Assembly: GCF_018320785.1 (NCBI RefSeq)
Contig: NC_054872.1
Coordinates: 40,660,551-40,724,550, forward strand
Length of the DNA stretch: 64,000 nucleotides
DNA from: Cheilinus undulatus
Taxonomy: Eukaryota; Chordata; Actinopteri; Labriformes; Labridae
Direction: 5' to 3'
Both the position numbers and the translations under genes were made by a program. The notes below the pieces were generated by a model. It made no database searches, was not told where the DNA came from, and worked only from the letters and a program-made list of their open reading frames with translations. Positions 35,801 to 44,844 of the stretch are shown piece after piece (position 1 is the stretch's first letter; each line of letters begins with the position of its first letter).

Positions 35801-38800
35801 AATATCTGAAATTAAAGATGCCCCTACTGATAGACAACCAATTATTATCAGTCGATTTTCACTAAACATCTGCAATCAACCCCGAATTAATTATTCTATT
35901 AACTAATCACCAAAAACAATCTTAAGGTTTCGTTTGTGAAAAAAGTATATAGTATATACCACAAAAAAAAGTCGCCACCTGGATTTAACTAAAGAAATAG
36001 GTACGAGCCTCCTATTGGATAATTACTGCATGGGCAATTATCTTTCAGCTGGCAACAAGTTATTTAACCCCAGCTGATGCAATGAGTAACTTTTCATTTC
36101 TTAAACAATGGATTTTTTCTTCCCTAATGGCACTGGCATATTCCAAGATGACAATGCCAGGATTCACTGGGCTCAAATTGGGAAAGAGTGGTTCAGGGAG
36201 CATGAGACATCATTTTCACACATGGATTGGCCACCACAGAGTCCAGACCTTAACCTTATTGAGAATCTTTGGGATGTGTTGGAGAAGGCTTTGTGCAGTG
36301 GTCAGATTCTCCCATCATCAATACTAAAATTAATGCAACACTGGATGGAAATAAATCTTGTGACATTGCAGAAGTTTATCGAAACAATGCCACAGCGAAC
36401 GTGTGCTGTAATCAAAGCTAAAGGCGGTCCAACGAAATATTAGAGTGTGTGACCTTTTTTTGGTGGCGATTATGTTTTTGTCTATTCTGCATTGAGCAGA
36501 CAGCTGTGTTTCAGAATGTTTTGCCGCTATGTTTGACTGGGCATATCAAACACAAAAGTGACATCAGTGCACACCCTTCACAGGCCAGCCCGGCCAAAAT
36601 ACTGTATCGAACACCTCATTCAGGCACATCATTCATTGAGCTTTGAATCAAATTAAACCAAAATGAAGCACCTTTAACTGTAAACCTGTAAAAAATGTGT
36701 TGACTGATTCTGCTTGGTCTCATTAATTTTAAAAAATAGTCTGTGGCGCAGATGGGATAGTGGTTAGGTTGTGCCCTGTGTATACGGATGGCCTGGGGTC
36801 AAGTCCGGCCTGTGGTCCTATTCCCTCATCTCTACCCAATTTCTCAGTCCCTGTCTCTGACTATCCACTGTCCTTTCTGAATAAAGGCCAAAAGCCCAAA
36901 TAACATATCTTTAATTAAACACAAAAAATGAACTTTTTGGTATTGGTCAAGCACTCTCATAGATGATCAATATTGGTAGAAAAAATCGGATTGGAGCATC
37001 TCCATTTGTAATAACACAGAGGACTATCATTTCAAATTACAAATAGGCTTTAATCACATTATAAACCATTCCAATTTTTTTGAAGGTTTTTAAAAAAATC
37101 AACTACAAATCATACTTCAAAAACCCTTCACAATTAGAGAAATTTAAAAAGTGAATGAATGAATGAATTGCTAACCAACTTATTAATTTATTTTCATTGT
37201 CCCTGATCTTTTTGGGGTCTTCTGTGTCTCACCTTTAGAAGCTGAGCTGGTCCCTGACAGCATCTCTACCAGATCAGTCCTGTTCATCTTCATTAAAACT
37301 TCTCTTGTCAGCTCCACACACCGTCTCCCATAGATGTGCATCATCAGATCCACTGTTTTGGCCCTTTTATCTCCGTATCTCCCAATATATAAAATACCTA
37401 TGAGGTTTTGTGAGGAGATGTTCATCTGCAGGAACTCAGTGAAGGTCTTGAGCTCCTCCTCACTCAAACAATGCAGGATTTCCAAAAGCAGCTGCTGAGT
37501 AGCTGCCATTGTTGCAACCTGGAATAATCAATACATTCATGTGAACCTTGTTTATTCAGCTAGAACTTTTTTAATGTACTTAAAATTACCTGTGCATCAA
37601 TAAAGGATGATCTTATAATAAAAGTTATTTATTATTATTTGTGATATTACTTACTTTCATCAGCACAGAGTGTTCTCCATCTGAGTGTTCCTCTGAGGAG
37701 AAAAGTGTTAAAAACATTAATGACTTATTGATCTTTAAATCTGACAATAAACACTGGTATGCAGTAGTTTTTCAGACATCCAATCAGTCAAAAACAGATT
37801 CTGTTTCCTTATTTATGTACATTAAGAGCATTATTTGTAATGCAGAGTGAGAGAGACATGGTAACTTCAACACTAATGAAATTGGTTTACAGCATTCTTA
37901 TGATCTGGTCTTGTTTAGATCTTTGAGGGCTTACTTTTAAACTTTGAGCTGCTGTCTGTCGTCCTCTTCACCAAATCAGTTCTCCCAATTTTCTCTAAAG
38001 CCTCCTTTGTCATCCCCACAGAGTCATGTCTACAGGACAAGACGATGAGGAACACGGTTTCCTCATAGCCATTCCAAAGGAGCAGCCACCACTGGATGTC
38101 TATGTCATGCATTTGGAGGCACATGTCTCTCAGGACCATCTTGAATTTCACAAGTTCTCCTTTATTTAAACCATGAAGTGTTCCCATGAGCAGTTTGATG
38201 TCAGACATCACCATTTCCACCTGGTAAATTCAAAGAAATTTTCAAGGGGCAAAATGCAATTTCTCTATAATGATAAGAAAAGATACTTCTGTTCACATCT
38301 TTATGAAGTTCTTAAAAATATGTATGTGGTAGGGAAAATCAGCAATAGGAACTGAGATTATCATATAATAAGTAATACAAATAAAAGTGGAGATAAAATT
38401 ATAAGAACAAATTAAGAAAAAATCACTAGAAAAAGTCAGAAATGACACAAATCCTCCACATTTAAAGCAAATAACATTAATGCCAAAGATCTTATCAAGT
38501 GTGTTAAGTATGTTAGTCAATCTCTTCATGGAGAATAATTATTCCTAAACTCAATAAAATGTTCAAGGCCTACTGAATGAAAAGCTGCTGATGTTAAGTC
38601 AGAGCGCTGTGAGATACTTACTGTCTGGCTGAATGAGGGCTGCTGCTTGAACACAGAGTGTTTCTCTAAGGAGAAATAAGTAGAAAAAGACTTTAGGTAC
38701 ATTTAAAACACCAAACTTCATCACAAAGTTACAAAAGCCCTCTTAACATGAAACTATTAAATGTAGATCTTTAAGAAGAATTTCTATCAGTTTCACACTG

Positions 38801-39204
38801 CTCTTGGGTATTTATTTTAAAAAATGCTTAACTTAACAGAATCAAATCAAAATATTGTACTCCAGCTAACATGCTTTAACAGTTTTATGTGTTTTTTTTT
38901 TTTTTTACACGTCTGTATTCTTCCTCTTACCTCTGGCTCCCAGGCTGCTGTCTGACAATCTGAGCATCAGATCAGTCCTGTTCATCTTCTTCAAAATCTT
39001 TCTGGTCAGCTCCACACACTCTGCACTGTACGTCTTCACCATCAGCTCCACAACTACCTCTGTGTTTACTGCTTTAGGCTGGCCTGTTTTCAATAATGGG
39101 GTGCCTTTCTCCACTTCAACATGTAGATTGAAATCATGAAGCTCCTCAGAACTTAATTTTTTTAATGTATCAAACAGCACCCTCTCTGCCGTCATTGTTT
39201 CAAT
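23565..39204 (-). CDS. FIIND gene B: six-PYD FIIND-CARD protein (NLRP1/CARD8-like)
   Basis: Predicted cytosolic inflammasome protein. Exons in transcript order: 39204-38931 (PYD1, ATG at 39195), 38665-38622, 38220-37935 (PYD2), 37692-37655, 37518-37233 (PYD3), 35788-35748, 35247-34959 (PYD4), 34397-34360, 33994-33709 (PYD5), 30903-30875, 29909-29624 (PYD6), 27190-27147, 27044-26971, 26819-26602, 26510-26260, 26123-25995, 25443-25308, 25210-25181 and 23833-23565. All boundaries are GT/AG with matching phases; the CDS is 3039 nt, 1012 aa. Domains: PYDs at about 1-88, 104-198, 212-306, 321-416, 430-524 and 535-629; FIIND 630-913; CARD 924-1012. His755 and F781|S782 match the autoproteolytic residues of human NLRP1 in spacing. 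There is no NACHT and no LRR. Expected action, by family: self-cleavage, loss of the N-terminal array, release of a 231-aa UPA-CARD that seeds caspase-1 activation. The function of the PYD array is inferred only. Confidence 0.83.
23834..25180 (-). other. Gene B last intron
   Basis: About 1.35 kb. Two related blocks (24,290-24,345 and 24,470-24,530) both read gaataaagaaatgtggtcca-like text, an internal duplication or repeat fragments of unknown class. No exon seen. Confidence 0.4.
25181..25210 (-). CDS. Gene B post-UPA 30-bp exon
   Basis: Acceptor tttttcag, donor gtaaga, phase 1-1. Encodes [10 protein letters not shown] linking UPA to CARD. Confidence 0.8.
25308..25443 (-). CDS. Gene B UPA exon 2
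   Basis: 136 bp, phase 0 to 1. Encodes [20 protein letters not shown] through [11 protein letters not shown], the second half of the UPA subdomain. Confidence 0.88.
25995..26123 (-). CDS. Gene B UPA exon 1
   Basis: 129 bp, phase 0-0. Encodes [20 protein letters not shown] through VEGAEIYPE. Too short and start-less to appear as an ORF; identified from splice sites and gene A. Confidence 0.88.
26260..26510 (-). CDS. Gene B ZU5/UPA exon with autoproteolysis site
   Basis: 251 bp, phase 1 to 0. Encodes [19 protein letters not shown], then [18 protein letters not shown] and [17 protein letters not shown]. The human NLRP1 sequence around its cut site also has PSF|SPLGVL-like context, so F781|S782 is the likely scissile bond. 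Confidence 0.92.
26602..26819 (-). CDS. Gene B ZU5 exon
   Basis: 218 bp, phase 2 to 1. Encodes [40 protein letters not shown], then [20 protein letters not shown]. The AGPLMNIK and LPHW motifs match AGPLLDIK and LPHF of NLRP1 FIIND. Confidence 0.92.
26971..27044 (-). CDS. Gene B FIIND N-terminal exon 2
   Basis: 74 bp, phase 0 to 2. Encodes [20 protein letters not shown] followed by SPTYS. Confidence 0.82.
27147..27190 (-). CDS. Gene B FIIND N-terminal exon 1
   Basis: 44 bp, phase 1 to 0. Encodes [14 protein letters not shown]; joins PYD6 (SGSEG) to the FIIND. Confidence 0.78.
28255..28833. mobile_element. Tc1/mariner-type MITE
   Basis: Left CAGTGCTCAACAAATTTATT with AGACCACC and right GGTGGTCTAATACAGCACTG are inverted copies; a TA precedes the left end. 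About 580 bp, no transposase. Confidence 0.65.
29285..29560. mobile_element. RTE-type LINE 3' tail
   Basis: Orthologous in position to 14,825-15,125 of gene A (gtgttggtttgtgccaattt, acccaaagacataatgcctc). Confidence 0.45.
29624..29909 (-). CDS. Gene B PYD6 exon
   Basis: 286 bp, phase 0 to 1. Encodes [20 protein letters not shown], then [20 protein letters not shown] and [14 protein letters not shown]; a complete pyrin domain. It is the closest relative of the broken second PYD of gene A. Confidence 0.92.
29910..30874 (-). other. Gene B intron with GT/G-run
   Basis: AT-rich intron. A (GT)n tract followed by 20 consecutive G lies at 30,605-30,636 (plus strand). No exon seen. Confidence 0.5.
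30605..30636 (+). repeat. (GT)n plus G20 homopolymer
   Basis: tgtgtgtgtgtg followed by 20 G residues. Potential G-quadruplex on the non-coding strand, or C-run in the pre-mRNA. Its length may be a sequencing artefact. Confidence 0.85.
30875..30903 (-). CDS. Gene B linker exon 5
   Basis: 29 bp, acceptor ctcatag, donor gtaagt; phase 1 to 0. Encodes DPQSKYRLK between PYD5 and PYD6. Confidence 0.68.
31020..33010. repeat. Large imperfect inverted repeat around a LINE fragment
   Basis: 31,020-31,115 and 31,250-31,425 are inverted copies of 32,905-33,010, 32,820-32,900 and 32,535-32,620. Example: cacatagtataggtct at the left against agacctatactatgtg at the right. The arms are interrupted by unmatched segments. 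The centre holds LINE sequence. Confidence 0.65.
31575..32345 (+). mobile_element. CR1/Rex1-like LINE RT C-terminal remnant
   Basis: The plus-strand conceptual translation has [15 protein letters not shown]-like text (the FxDD box), then a DFRRN segment, [14 protein letters not shown], and LKKAQQ..LHFLR-type motifs through [10 protein letters not shown]. Several stops. It lies inside the inverted repeat, in the intron between PYD5 and PYD6, antisense to gene B. Confidence 0.75.
33070..33541. mobile_element. MITE with TA target (aagtgggggtattat family)
   Basis: Left AAGTGGGGGTATTAT and right ATAATACCCCCACTT form perfect terminal inverted repeats; TA flanks both ends (33,068-33,069 and 33,542-33,543). 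A second, decayed copy is at 10,179-10,575. Confidence 0.8.
33709..33994 (-). CDS. Gene B PYD5 exon
   Basis: 286 bp, phase 0 to 1. Encodes [40 protein letters not shown] and [13 protein letters not shown]. Full-length pyrin domain. Confidence 0.9.
34360..34397 (-). CDS. Gene B linker exon 4
   Basis: 38 bp, acceptor ctcctcag, donor gttagt, phase 1 to 0; encodes [12 protein letters not shown]. Confidence 0.65.
34430..34930 (-). mobile_element. LINE 3' fragment beside PYD4 donor
   Basis: Minus frame 34,915-34,700 has [20 protein letters not shown], a LINE reverse-transcriptase C-terminal motif, followed by a 3' tail. It begins roughly 40 bp past the PYD4 donor site and fills most of that intron. 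Confidence 0.72.
34959..35247 (-). CDS. Gene B PYD4 exon
   Basis: 289 bp, phase 0 to 1, acceptor ttttgtag. Encodes [40 protein letters not shown] and [15 protein letters not shown]. Diverged but complete; the usual RTDL is RNDL. Confidence 0.88.
35748..35788 (-). CDS. Gene B linker exon 3
   Basis: 41 bp, acceptor tctccccag, donor gtgagt, phase 1 to 0; encodes [13 protein letters not shown], acidic and Ser/Thr-rich. Confidence 0.68.
35950..36475 (+). mobile_element. Tc1 transposase C-terminal fragment
   Basis: Plus frame 36,108-36,443 encodes [18 protein letters not shown], then [18 protein letters not shown] and [20 protein letters not shown], the DDE C-terminal third of a Tc1 transposase. 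TIR-like agtcgccacc and ggtggcga flank it. It is antisense to gene B in the intron between PYD3 and linker exon 3. Confidence 0.82.
36741..36905 (+). mobile_element. tRNA-derived SINE
   Basis: Box A gatgggatagtggttagg, box B ggggtcaagtccgg, then a body ending tgtcctttctgaataaaggc, shared with the SINE at 46,376-46,515. Confidence 0.72.
37233..37518 (-). CDS. Gene B PYD3 exon
   Basis: 286 bp, phase 0 to 1. Encodes [40 protein letters not shown] and [13 protein letters not shown]. Complete pyrin domain. Confidence 0.92.
37655..37692 (-). CDS. Gene B linker exon 2
   Basis: 38 bp, acceptor ctcctcag, donor gtaagt, phase 1 to 0; encodes [12 protein letters not shown]. Confidence 0.7.
37935..38220 (-). 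CDS. Gene B PYD2 exon, divergent
   Basis: 286 bp, phase 0 to 1. Starts [20 protein letters not shown] and ends [13 protein letters not shown], so helices 1-2 and 5-6 are recognisable. The middle reads [20 protein letters not shown], far more hydrophobic than the charged helix 2-3 region of its neighbours. The frame is open. Confidence 0.85.
38622..38665 (-). CDS. Gene B linker exon 1
   Basis: 44 bp, acceptor ctccttag, donor gtaagt, phase 1 to 0; encodes [14 protein letters not shown]. Confidence 0.68.
38931..39204 (-). CDS. Gene B PYD1 exon with start codon
   Basis: Acceptor ctttccag, then ATTGAAACAATG; ATG at 39195. Encodes [40 protein letters not shown] and [13 protein letters not shown], ending in phase 1. 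The ATG upstream of the acceptor (39,225) is intronic. Confidence 0.9.
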
Positions 39205-39414
39205 CTGGAAAAGAAAAAAAAACAAACAACATGCAAGTTAGGGTTTGTGCCATTGGTTTAATTTATAATCAAAATTGTTTGTTTCTTTTTAATTTATAGA
39301 TCTGAGTTATTGAACAGTGGTGTAAATTCACCATTGACTGTTTAAACTACAACTGAACATTCAAAAAATATAAACTTTCAAAACTCTCTTGCTGAGATTA
39401 CTGGGTCATTCAGT

Positions 39415-40560
39415 AGTCAAGTCAAAGTTTATTTATACAGCATATTTTAAAAAAACAACCTTAGTTGACCAAAGTGCTTTTCAGGTTTTGACAAAACAAT
39501 AAAAGCACAATAAATGACTCAGAAAAACATAATGATCCAGTAATACTAAAGAGAATGCATATCAAGATGTCAAGGTCACCTTGTATTAAAAGCCAGTGCA
39601 AATAGGTGAGTTTTCAGCAAAGATTTAAAATAATCTATAGACTGACCGGGTCTAATGTTAAGAGGTAAACTGTTCCACAGTCTAGGAGCAGCCACAACAA
39701 ACGTCCTGTCACCTCTGGTTCTTAGACTGCATCTTGGAACATCAAGAAGCATCTGGTGTTGACCTCAGCGATCTGACTGGAGCATGTTGATGCAGCAACT
39801 CTGACAGATAAGAAGGTGCCAATCCTTGCAATGCTTTAAAGACAAGTAACAACATTTCAAACTTTATCCTGAAACTGACTGCAAGCCAGTGGAGAGAAGC
39901 CAGCACCGGTGTGATGTGTTAATTTTGTTGACTAATTTTTTTTGTTATAGTTTTTGTTAATAGCTTTTTTCCCCCTGACAAAAACGAGACAGTAACTAAT
40001 AAAAACAAGTGCACATGGACAAAAACTAAAACAAAATTAATTGATAATTTAGTCAACAAATAAAAACGAGACGAAAATATTTGACAGAGACTTTATCCAA
40101 TCAGACCTAATTTCGTCACGTAGAAAGTAGGGGCAAGTTAGGCATTTATCACAGCTACTTTGGCTGTGTGGAAAGGTGGAATGAGATACAGGGGAGATCC
40201 AAGCACAACTGCTTTTGCTGCGCTGGTGGCGGCGTAAGTTAGGGAGAGATCCAATCAGTAGACTAAATTTACTGCAAATTTTGTCAACTAAAATGTTGGA
40301 AAGTTTCGTCAACTAAAACTAGACTAAAACAATTTAGATGACTAAATTATGACTAAAAGTAAAAGATATATTTGGCAAAAGACAATAACTAAAACTTAAT
40401 TAAAAAGTGCTGTCAAAATTAACACTGCTGGTGTGATGTGGTCTCAGCATCTCTTGCCAGTCAGAAGCCGTGCAGCTGCATTTTGGACTAACTGCAAGCT
40501 ATGGAGAGACAACTGGTAGTGGAGTCGTTTTATATTGTCAAAGGATATTGGCAAAAGGAC
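39415..40560 (-). mobile_element. LINE 3' remnant interrupted by a hAT-like MITE
   Basis: Left part starts gtcaaagtttatttatacag; right part reads, on the minus strand, LQLVQNAAARL-type RT text. It is split by the 513-bp element at 39,917-40,430. Confidence 0.62.
39908..40438. mobile_element. hAT-like MITE with direct flank repeats
   Basis: Element 39,917 to about 40,430 starts tgttaattttgttgac and ends caaaattaacactgctg. It is flanked by GTGTGATG at 39,909-39,916 and 40,431-40,438, an 8-bp duplication inside LINE sequence. A partial copy is at 16,690-16,930. Confidence 0.68.
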
Positions 40561-43500
40561 ATTTATGTTGCATATAATGCACAAACTCCAACCTTTAAGA
40601 ATGACTGTTTTCAAAGACTTAATTTTTCTATTTGCCCATAAACATTATCAATAATCTTAAAATCTTTGCAAAGTTGTAAACATTTTTTATCAGCTTATAC
40701 AACTACTATGTGCCAGAGATGGGCAAAAGTCTTTTATTGCAAGTCCAAATCAAGTGTCAAGTCTTTTCAAGGGCAGCCACAAGTCTTTGTCAAGTCTCTT
40801 ATGGCAGCAAAATATTAAGTTATCATGACGATAATGAAAATCTTAACTAGACATGAACTCATAACTAACAGGAAAATATTATCAACATATATTATCATAC
40901 ACTGCTGTCTGTCTCTTATGGGACAAATGTGTTAAATGCAGATGCATGCTGACAAATAAACTGAGCAACGAATCCTGAAATAGCATTAAGGGAAATATAT
41001 ATTATTTTACATACAGTGTAAACGCTTACCCAGAAGTTCATGCAAAGGCTGAGAGTGGAGTACATTCTTCAACTGTAACTAGCAAAAGTAAGACGTGCAC
41101 GATGAGGGAGAGACAAGGTGGAGGTAAAGTGGGAAGTTGGATTACTTAAACTGTATGTAACATAGTATGGCCTACCGACCTTCATAAAAACACTTAAGGG
41201 TTGAGGCAGCACTTATCTTAAATGTGACAACCACCAGTACTCAAATATATATATATATATCAAAAAAGGTTCTCTTTTCTCTCCATGATTGCAGCAGTCT
41301 TCCAAAAGATTGTGGCTGTGTGTACTGACCCAGAGTGAGAGAATAAAGGCTCAGAAACCCTATGCAGTTGTTTTGAGTTAATTAGCTCCCCAGAGCTCAT
41401 TTCAGGACTGAAAGAACTGGCAAGAAATTGGACTTCTCCACCAATATTTAGAGATACTGTTTTTTATTTTCATGATCTTTCATGACCTTAAAATTTCCCC
41501 TTGTGTGACACATCTAGAATATAGGTACGTTTTTAAATTATGGGGGGAAAAAAACATTTTCTTGATATTGTAATATTTGAGATGCAACTGTATGTCTGGA
41601 TCCCATCTGTTGGTATCAGCTGCAGAGTCAGTTAGGCTGCTCGCGCGAAACAGATATTCAGTTCAAATTGAAATTGTGCCAGAAATAGAATAAAAAGGAT
41701 GGGCACAAGTCTGAAACCTCAAGCTGGAATCGAGTCCTAGATCCTGGAGAGCCCTGAAGTCACATCAGCAAGCATACACACCCACACCTCTCTCTCTGCT
41801 TCTCTCATTTCTATAATATTTACATTCATATAGTCAACAAATTATCTAACAAACCCCTCACCATCTAAAAAGGTGATTCAGAAACCTGTTGAGGTTTAAG
41901 GTCAGAGTTATGTAAAGCTTTGCAACCTTTTTCCTGTATGCTCAATCTGCTCAAACCATTTCCGTCTTTGAAACCCTGCATAACACAGTCTTCCTTTTTT
42001 TGGATGGCAACTTCCCTCAGTGTCATACATTTTATCTACATACTTTGTATGATTGTATTTTATCAATTGTTCTTCTTAAATGTTTATCTATGGTTGATAG
42101 TTAAGTTTTCTATGCAAAGAACTTTGTTCTTCCTTGATCATTGCTTTTAAAAGGCAAACAATAAAATCTGTGTCATGGCTATTATTCCAGAATGTCAGTT
42201 TTCAGAAGAAAATTACTTTGTGATCTACTTTTCCTGATCAACTATTTGTATTGATTTGTCATTGTGTAGCTCTTAAATTCAAAATACAACCTTACTAAAT
42301 TTGATATATAAATAAAACTGAAAAGTTATTCTTGAGTGTTGTCAAATTAGAGCCTCTGAGATCAAAGATTAAACTTCAGGCTCAATTCTGTAGGGTGACC
42401 CTGACATCTCTAGCTCAAACTGGCCCATCACAGAGTAAACAATTTCCCCTAGACTATGAGATAGATCAACAGTCAGTGACATAGACACATCTAATGGTAT
42501 GTTTTTACTCTGTTTTGACTGACTGCCTTATGGTCAGAGGTGAGAGGTATACTCAAATAGAAGTACATTAAAAATAAGCATTTATTAGAAAACACATCTT
42601 TGTCAGAATTCATTATATTTTCAAATTAGATAAACCTAAATGTAATACAAATGCTTATAAATAATGAAATTGCTGATCAATTTGGTAAATTTACTCATAA
42701 ATGTCAATAAACACAAAACTGATTTTAAATACATCCTGATTTTCTATTGGCACTTTATATTCCTACTCCATTTAACTTAGTACTGAACTTTTGACAATTA
42801 TGGCGGCTATTTTCTTAACTCATGAACATACAGAATAAAAGAAATCAGAAAATATAAGACACACATTTCAACGCAGCTCTGATATTAGTATAACAGAAAA
42901 CAACTCACAGGTGACATTTAACTCTATTAATGATAAAAGTCCTCCAAATGTACATGGATGCAGATACTGGCACAGACCTACTTGTATGTAAACAGGATTA
43001 AGTCTGAATGTAGGACTTCTAATGTAGTACTTCAAATTGTGTTAATATGACTAAAACAACCATCTCTTCATTTTAAAAATACATGATCAGGAATATATTA
43101 TACGTTGGGCTGTGTTTTTAATTCATGACAAGAATCTGCTCACAATGTAGAATTACAAAGCATGTCCCAATGTAAGTGAATTTACTCACTTTTGTCAGTC
43201 TAATCATAATTTTACTGAATTAATAATTAACTGCAGCATATATCTCAGTCTTCATTTGCATTACGTCACGTAACGTTAGCTAATGACAAAATTTAACAGA
43301 TGCGTAATGTGCTAGCAAGACAGTTTGACCAAGGGTTTCCTGATTCCTGTTTGATACAAACACTAAAAAACACACACTTGAAAGCAGATAGACACAACCA
43401 AACTTATACTGTCTCTACTGGAATCTTAAGTTGTTTTTAAAAGGTCATAAAATTGATAATCATTACTTAAAGTTAGCAAACGAACTCTCTAGTCGTGTAT

Positions 43501-43660
43501 TAGTAACGTGTTAGCTAGCTGGAGTTTATCATAAATACTGGACATTTTTATTTAAGCATTACCACACATGTAAACACATCGATACTGAAAGCAGAACGAA
43601 TAGAATTATAGCAGAACAAACAGGCAAAAGTTGGGACTCACATGTTCAGGTTAAACTTAC

Positions 43661-43810
43661 CAATATGTTTTACGTTCTAGTCGTGAAAAATAATGTTTCT
43701 GTCATTATCATACGTCACTTGTAACGTCTCTAACGTTCAGTGTTCGTTCAGGACGCTGACATTACTCTCACCGTCTGCCTTCCTCCCTTCCGTTCAAAAG
43801 TCTCTTTCCT
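43661..43810 (-). other. Putative 5' non-coding exon and promoter-proximal region, gene B
   Basis: Donor TAAAACATATTG|gtaagt. Conserved with the gene A region 18,340-18,490, including the stretch with ttcagtgttcgt. The start is not defined. Confidence 0.45.
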
Positions 43811-44689
43811 CGTTTGTTAGTTCCTCAAAAACAAGTTTAAATCGAGCCATACTGCATTTCCTATGACTATTTCAGCAGGTTGAGATCGAAATCAATTTGT
43901 TTTTTCAGTGGGGAAGCCTATCGTTCGGCGAATATTACTAATGTGCCATTGAAGAATGAGCCGGTTCAGAAAACCAACTCTTTTTTTGTTAGCTGATAGG
44001 CAGAATAAATTGTTTATTTTGTCTGCATACCGCCCTCCTCTGACACAGGCTAACCCCTCTCTTCATGCTTGATTGCATAACATTATTGTGTTACACCTGA
44101 GTTGTTACACCAGCCAAGGAGCAGGTTTTATCCACCCACCAGACATTGCAAGAACATTAGAGCTTTGGTGGAAAAATCCAGTAAGGATTTTAAACAATTG
44201 AAAAAATAGGCACACTTTCTGAGTTGGCTTGTATTATTGAGCTGAGCCACATGACCCAAATCATCAAAGTGGCTGGATTTACCATCACTGGAGTACTGCA
44301 AAGCCTGGGAGAAAAGGCAGAGTGAATTGTTTACTACTGAGCTGTGAAAATTTCACTCAACTTTGTAACTGTAATGAAATCATCTTTTAGTAAAACAATG
44401 CAATTGTATTTCGGGGGTCTTATGAAACCATGAGGATTGGACACTTTTTGTGCATGACTCATAAAAAAAAAAATACAATCACTGGTGCCAGATGACTTAT
44501 TAGTTGTAAAACTTGTGTAAAATAATAAAATGTTATTAAACTGAACAGTCTCCCTTTCTTTCTTCAGATGTACACAGGAAATCTTATGTTTACATTACAG
44601 GAGAGAAAATGCTGAAGTTCAAGTTATGTGGTTTATCAGACACCCTAGGACAGAACGAAGTTATAAACAAGACTGCATAAAATAAAATC
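43811..44689. other. Spacer between gene B and pycard copy 1
   Basis: No gene. 44,490-44,610 is homologous to 19,385-19,510 near gene A. Confidence 0.45.
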
Positions 44690-44844
44690 AACATGGACAG
44701 ATCATTAATAAGCTGAAGATAACATTTGACAAAATTGGCGGTGAAAACAAAAACTGTCATGAACTCTGATTCACACTTTAAATTTAGACACTAGAAAAAG
44801 ATTATCAACCAAAAATTCAGAGCCACACACAGGAATCAGAAAAT

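Larger units (their letters stand above)
39205..43660 (-). other. Gene B intron 1
   Basis: About 4.5 kb. Holds a LINE remnant (39,415-40,560), an (AT)n tract near 41,247-41,262 and unassigned AT-rich DNA at 40,730-43,160. 43,170-43,660 is conserved with gene A. No coding exon seen. Confidence 0.5.
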
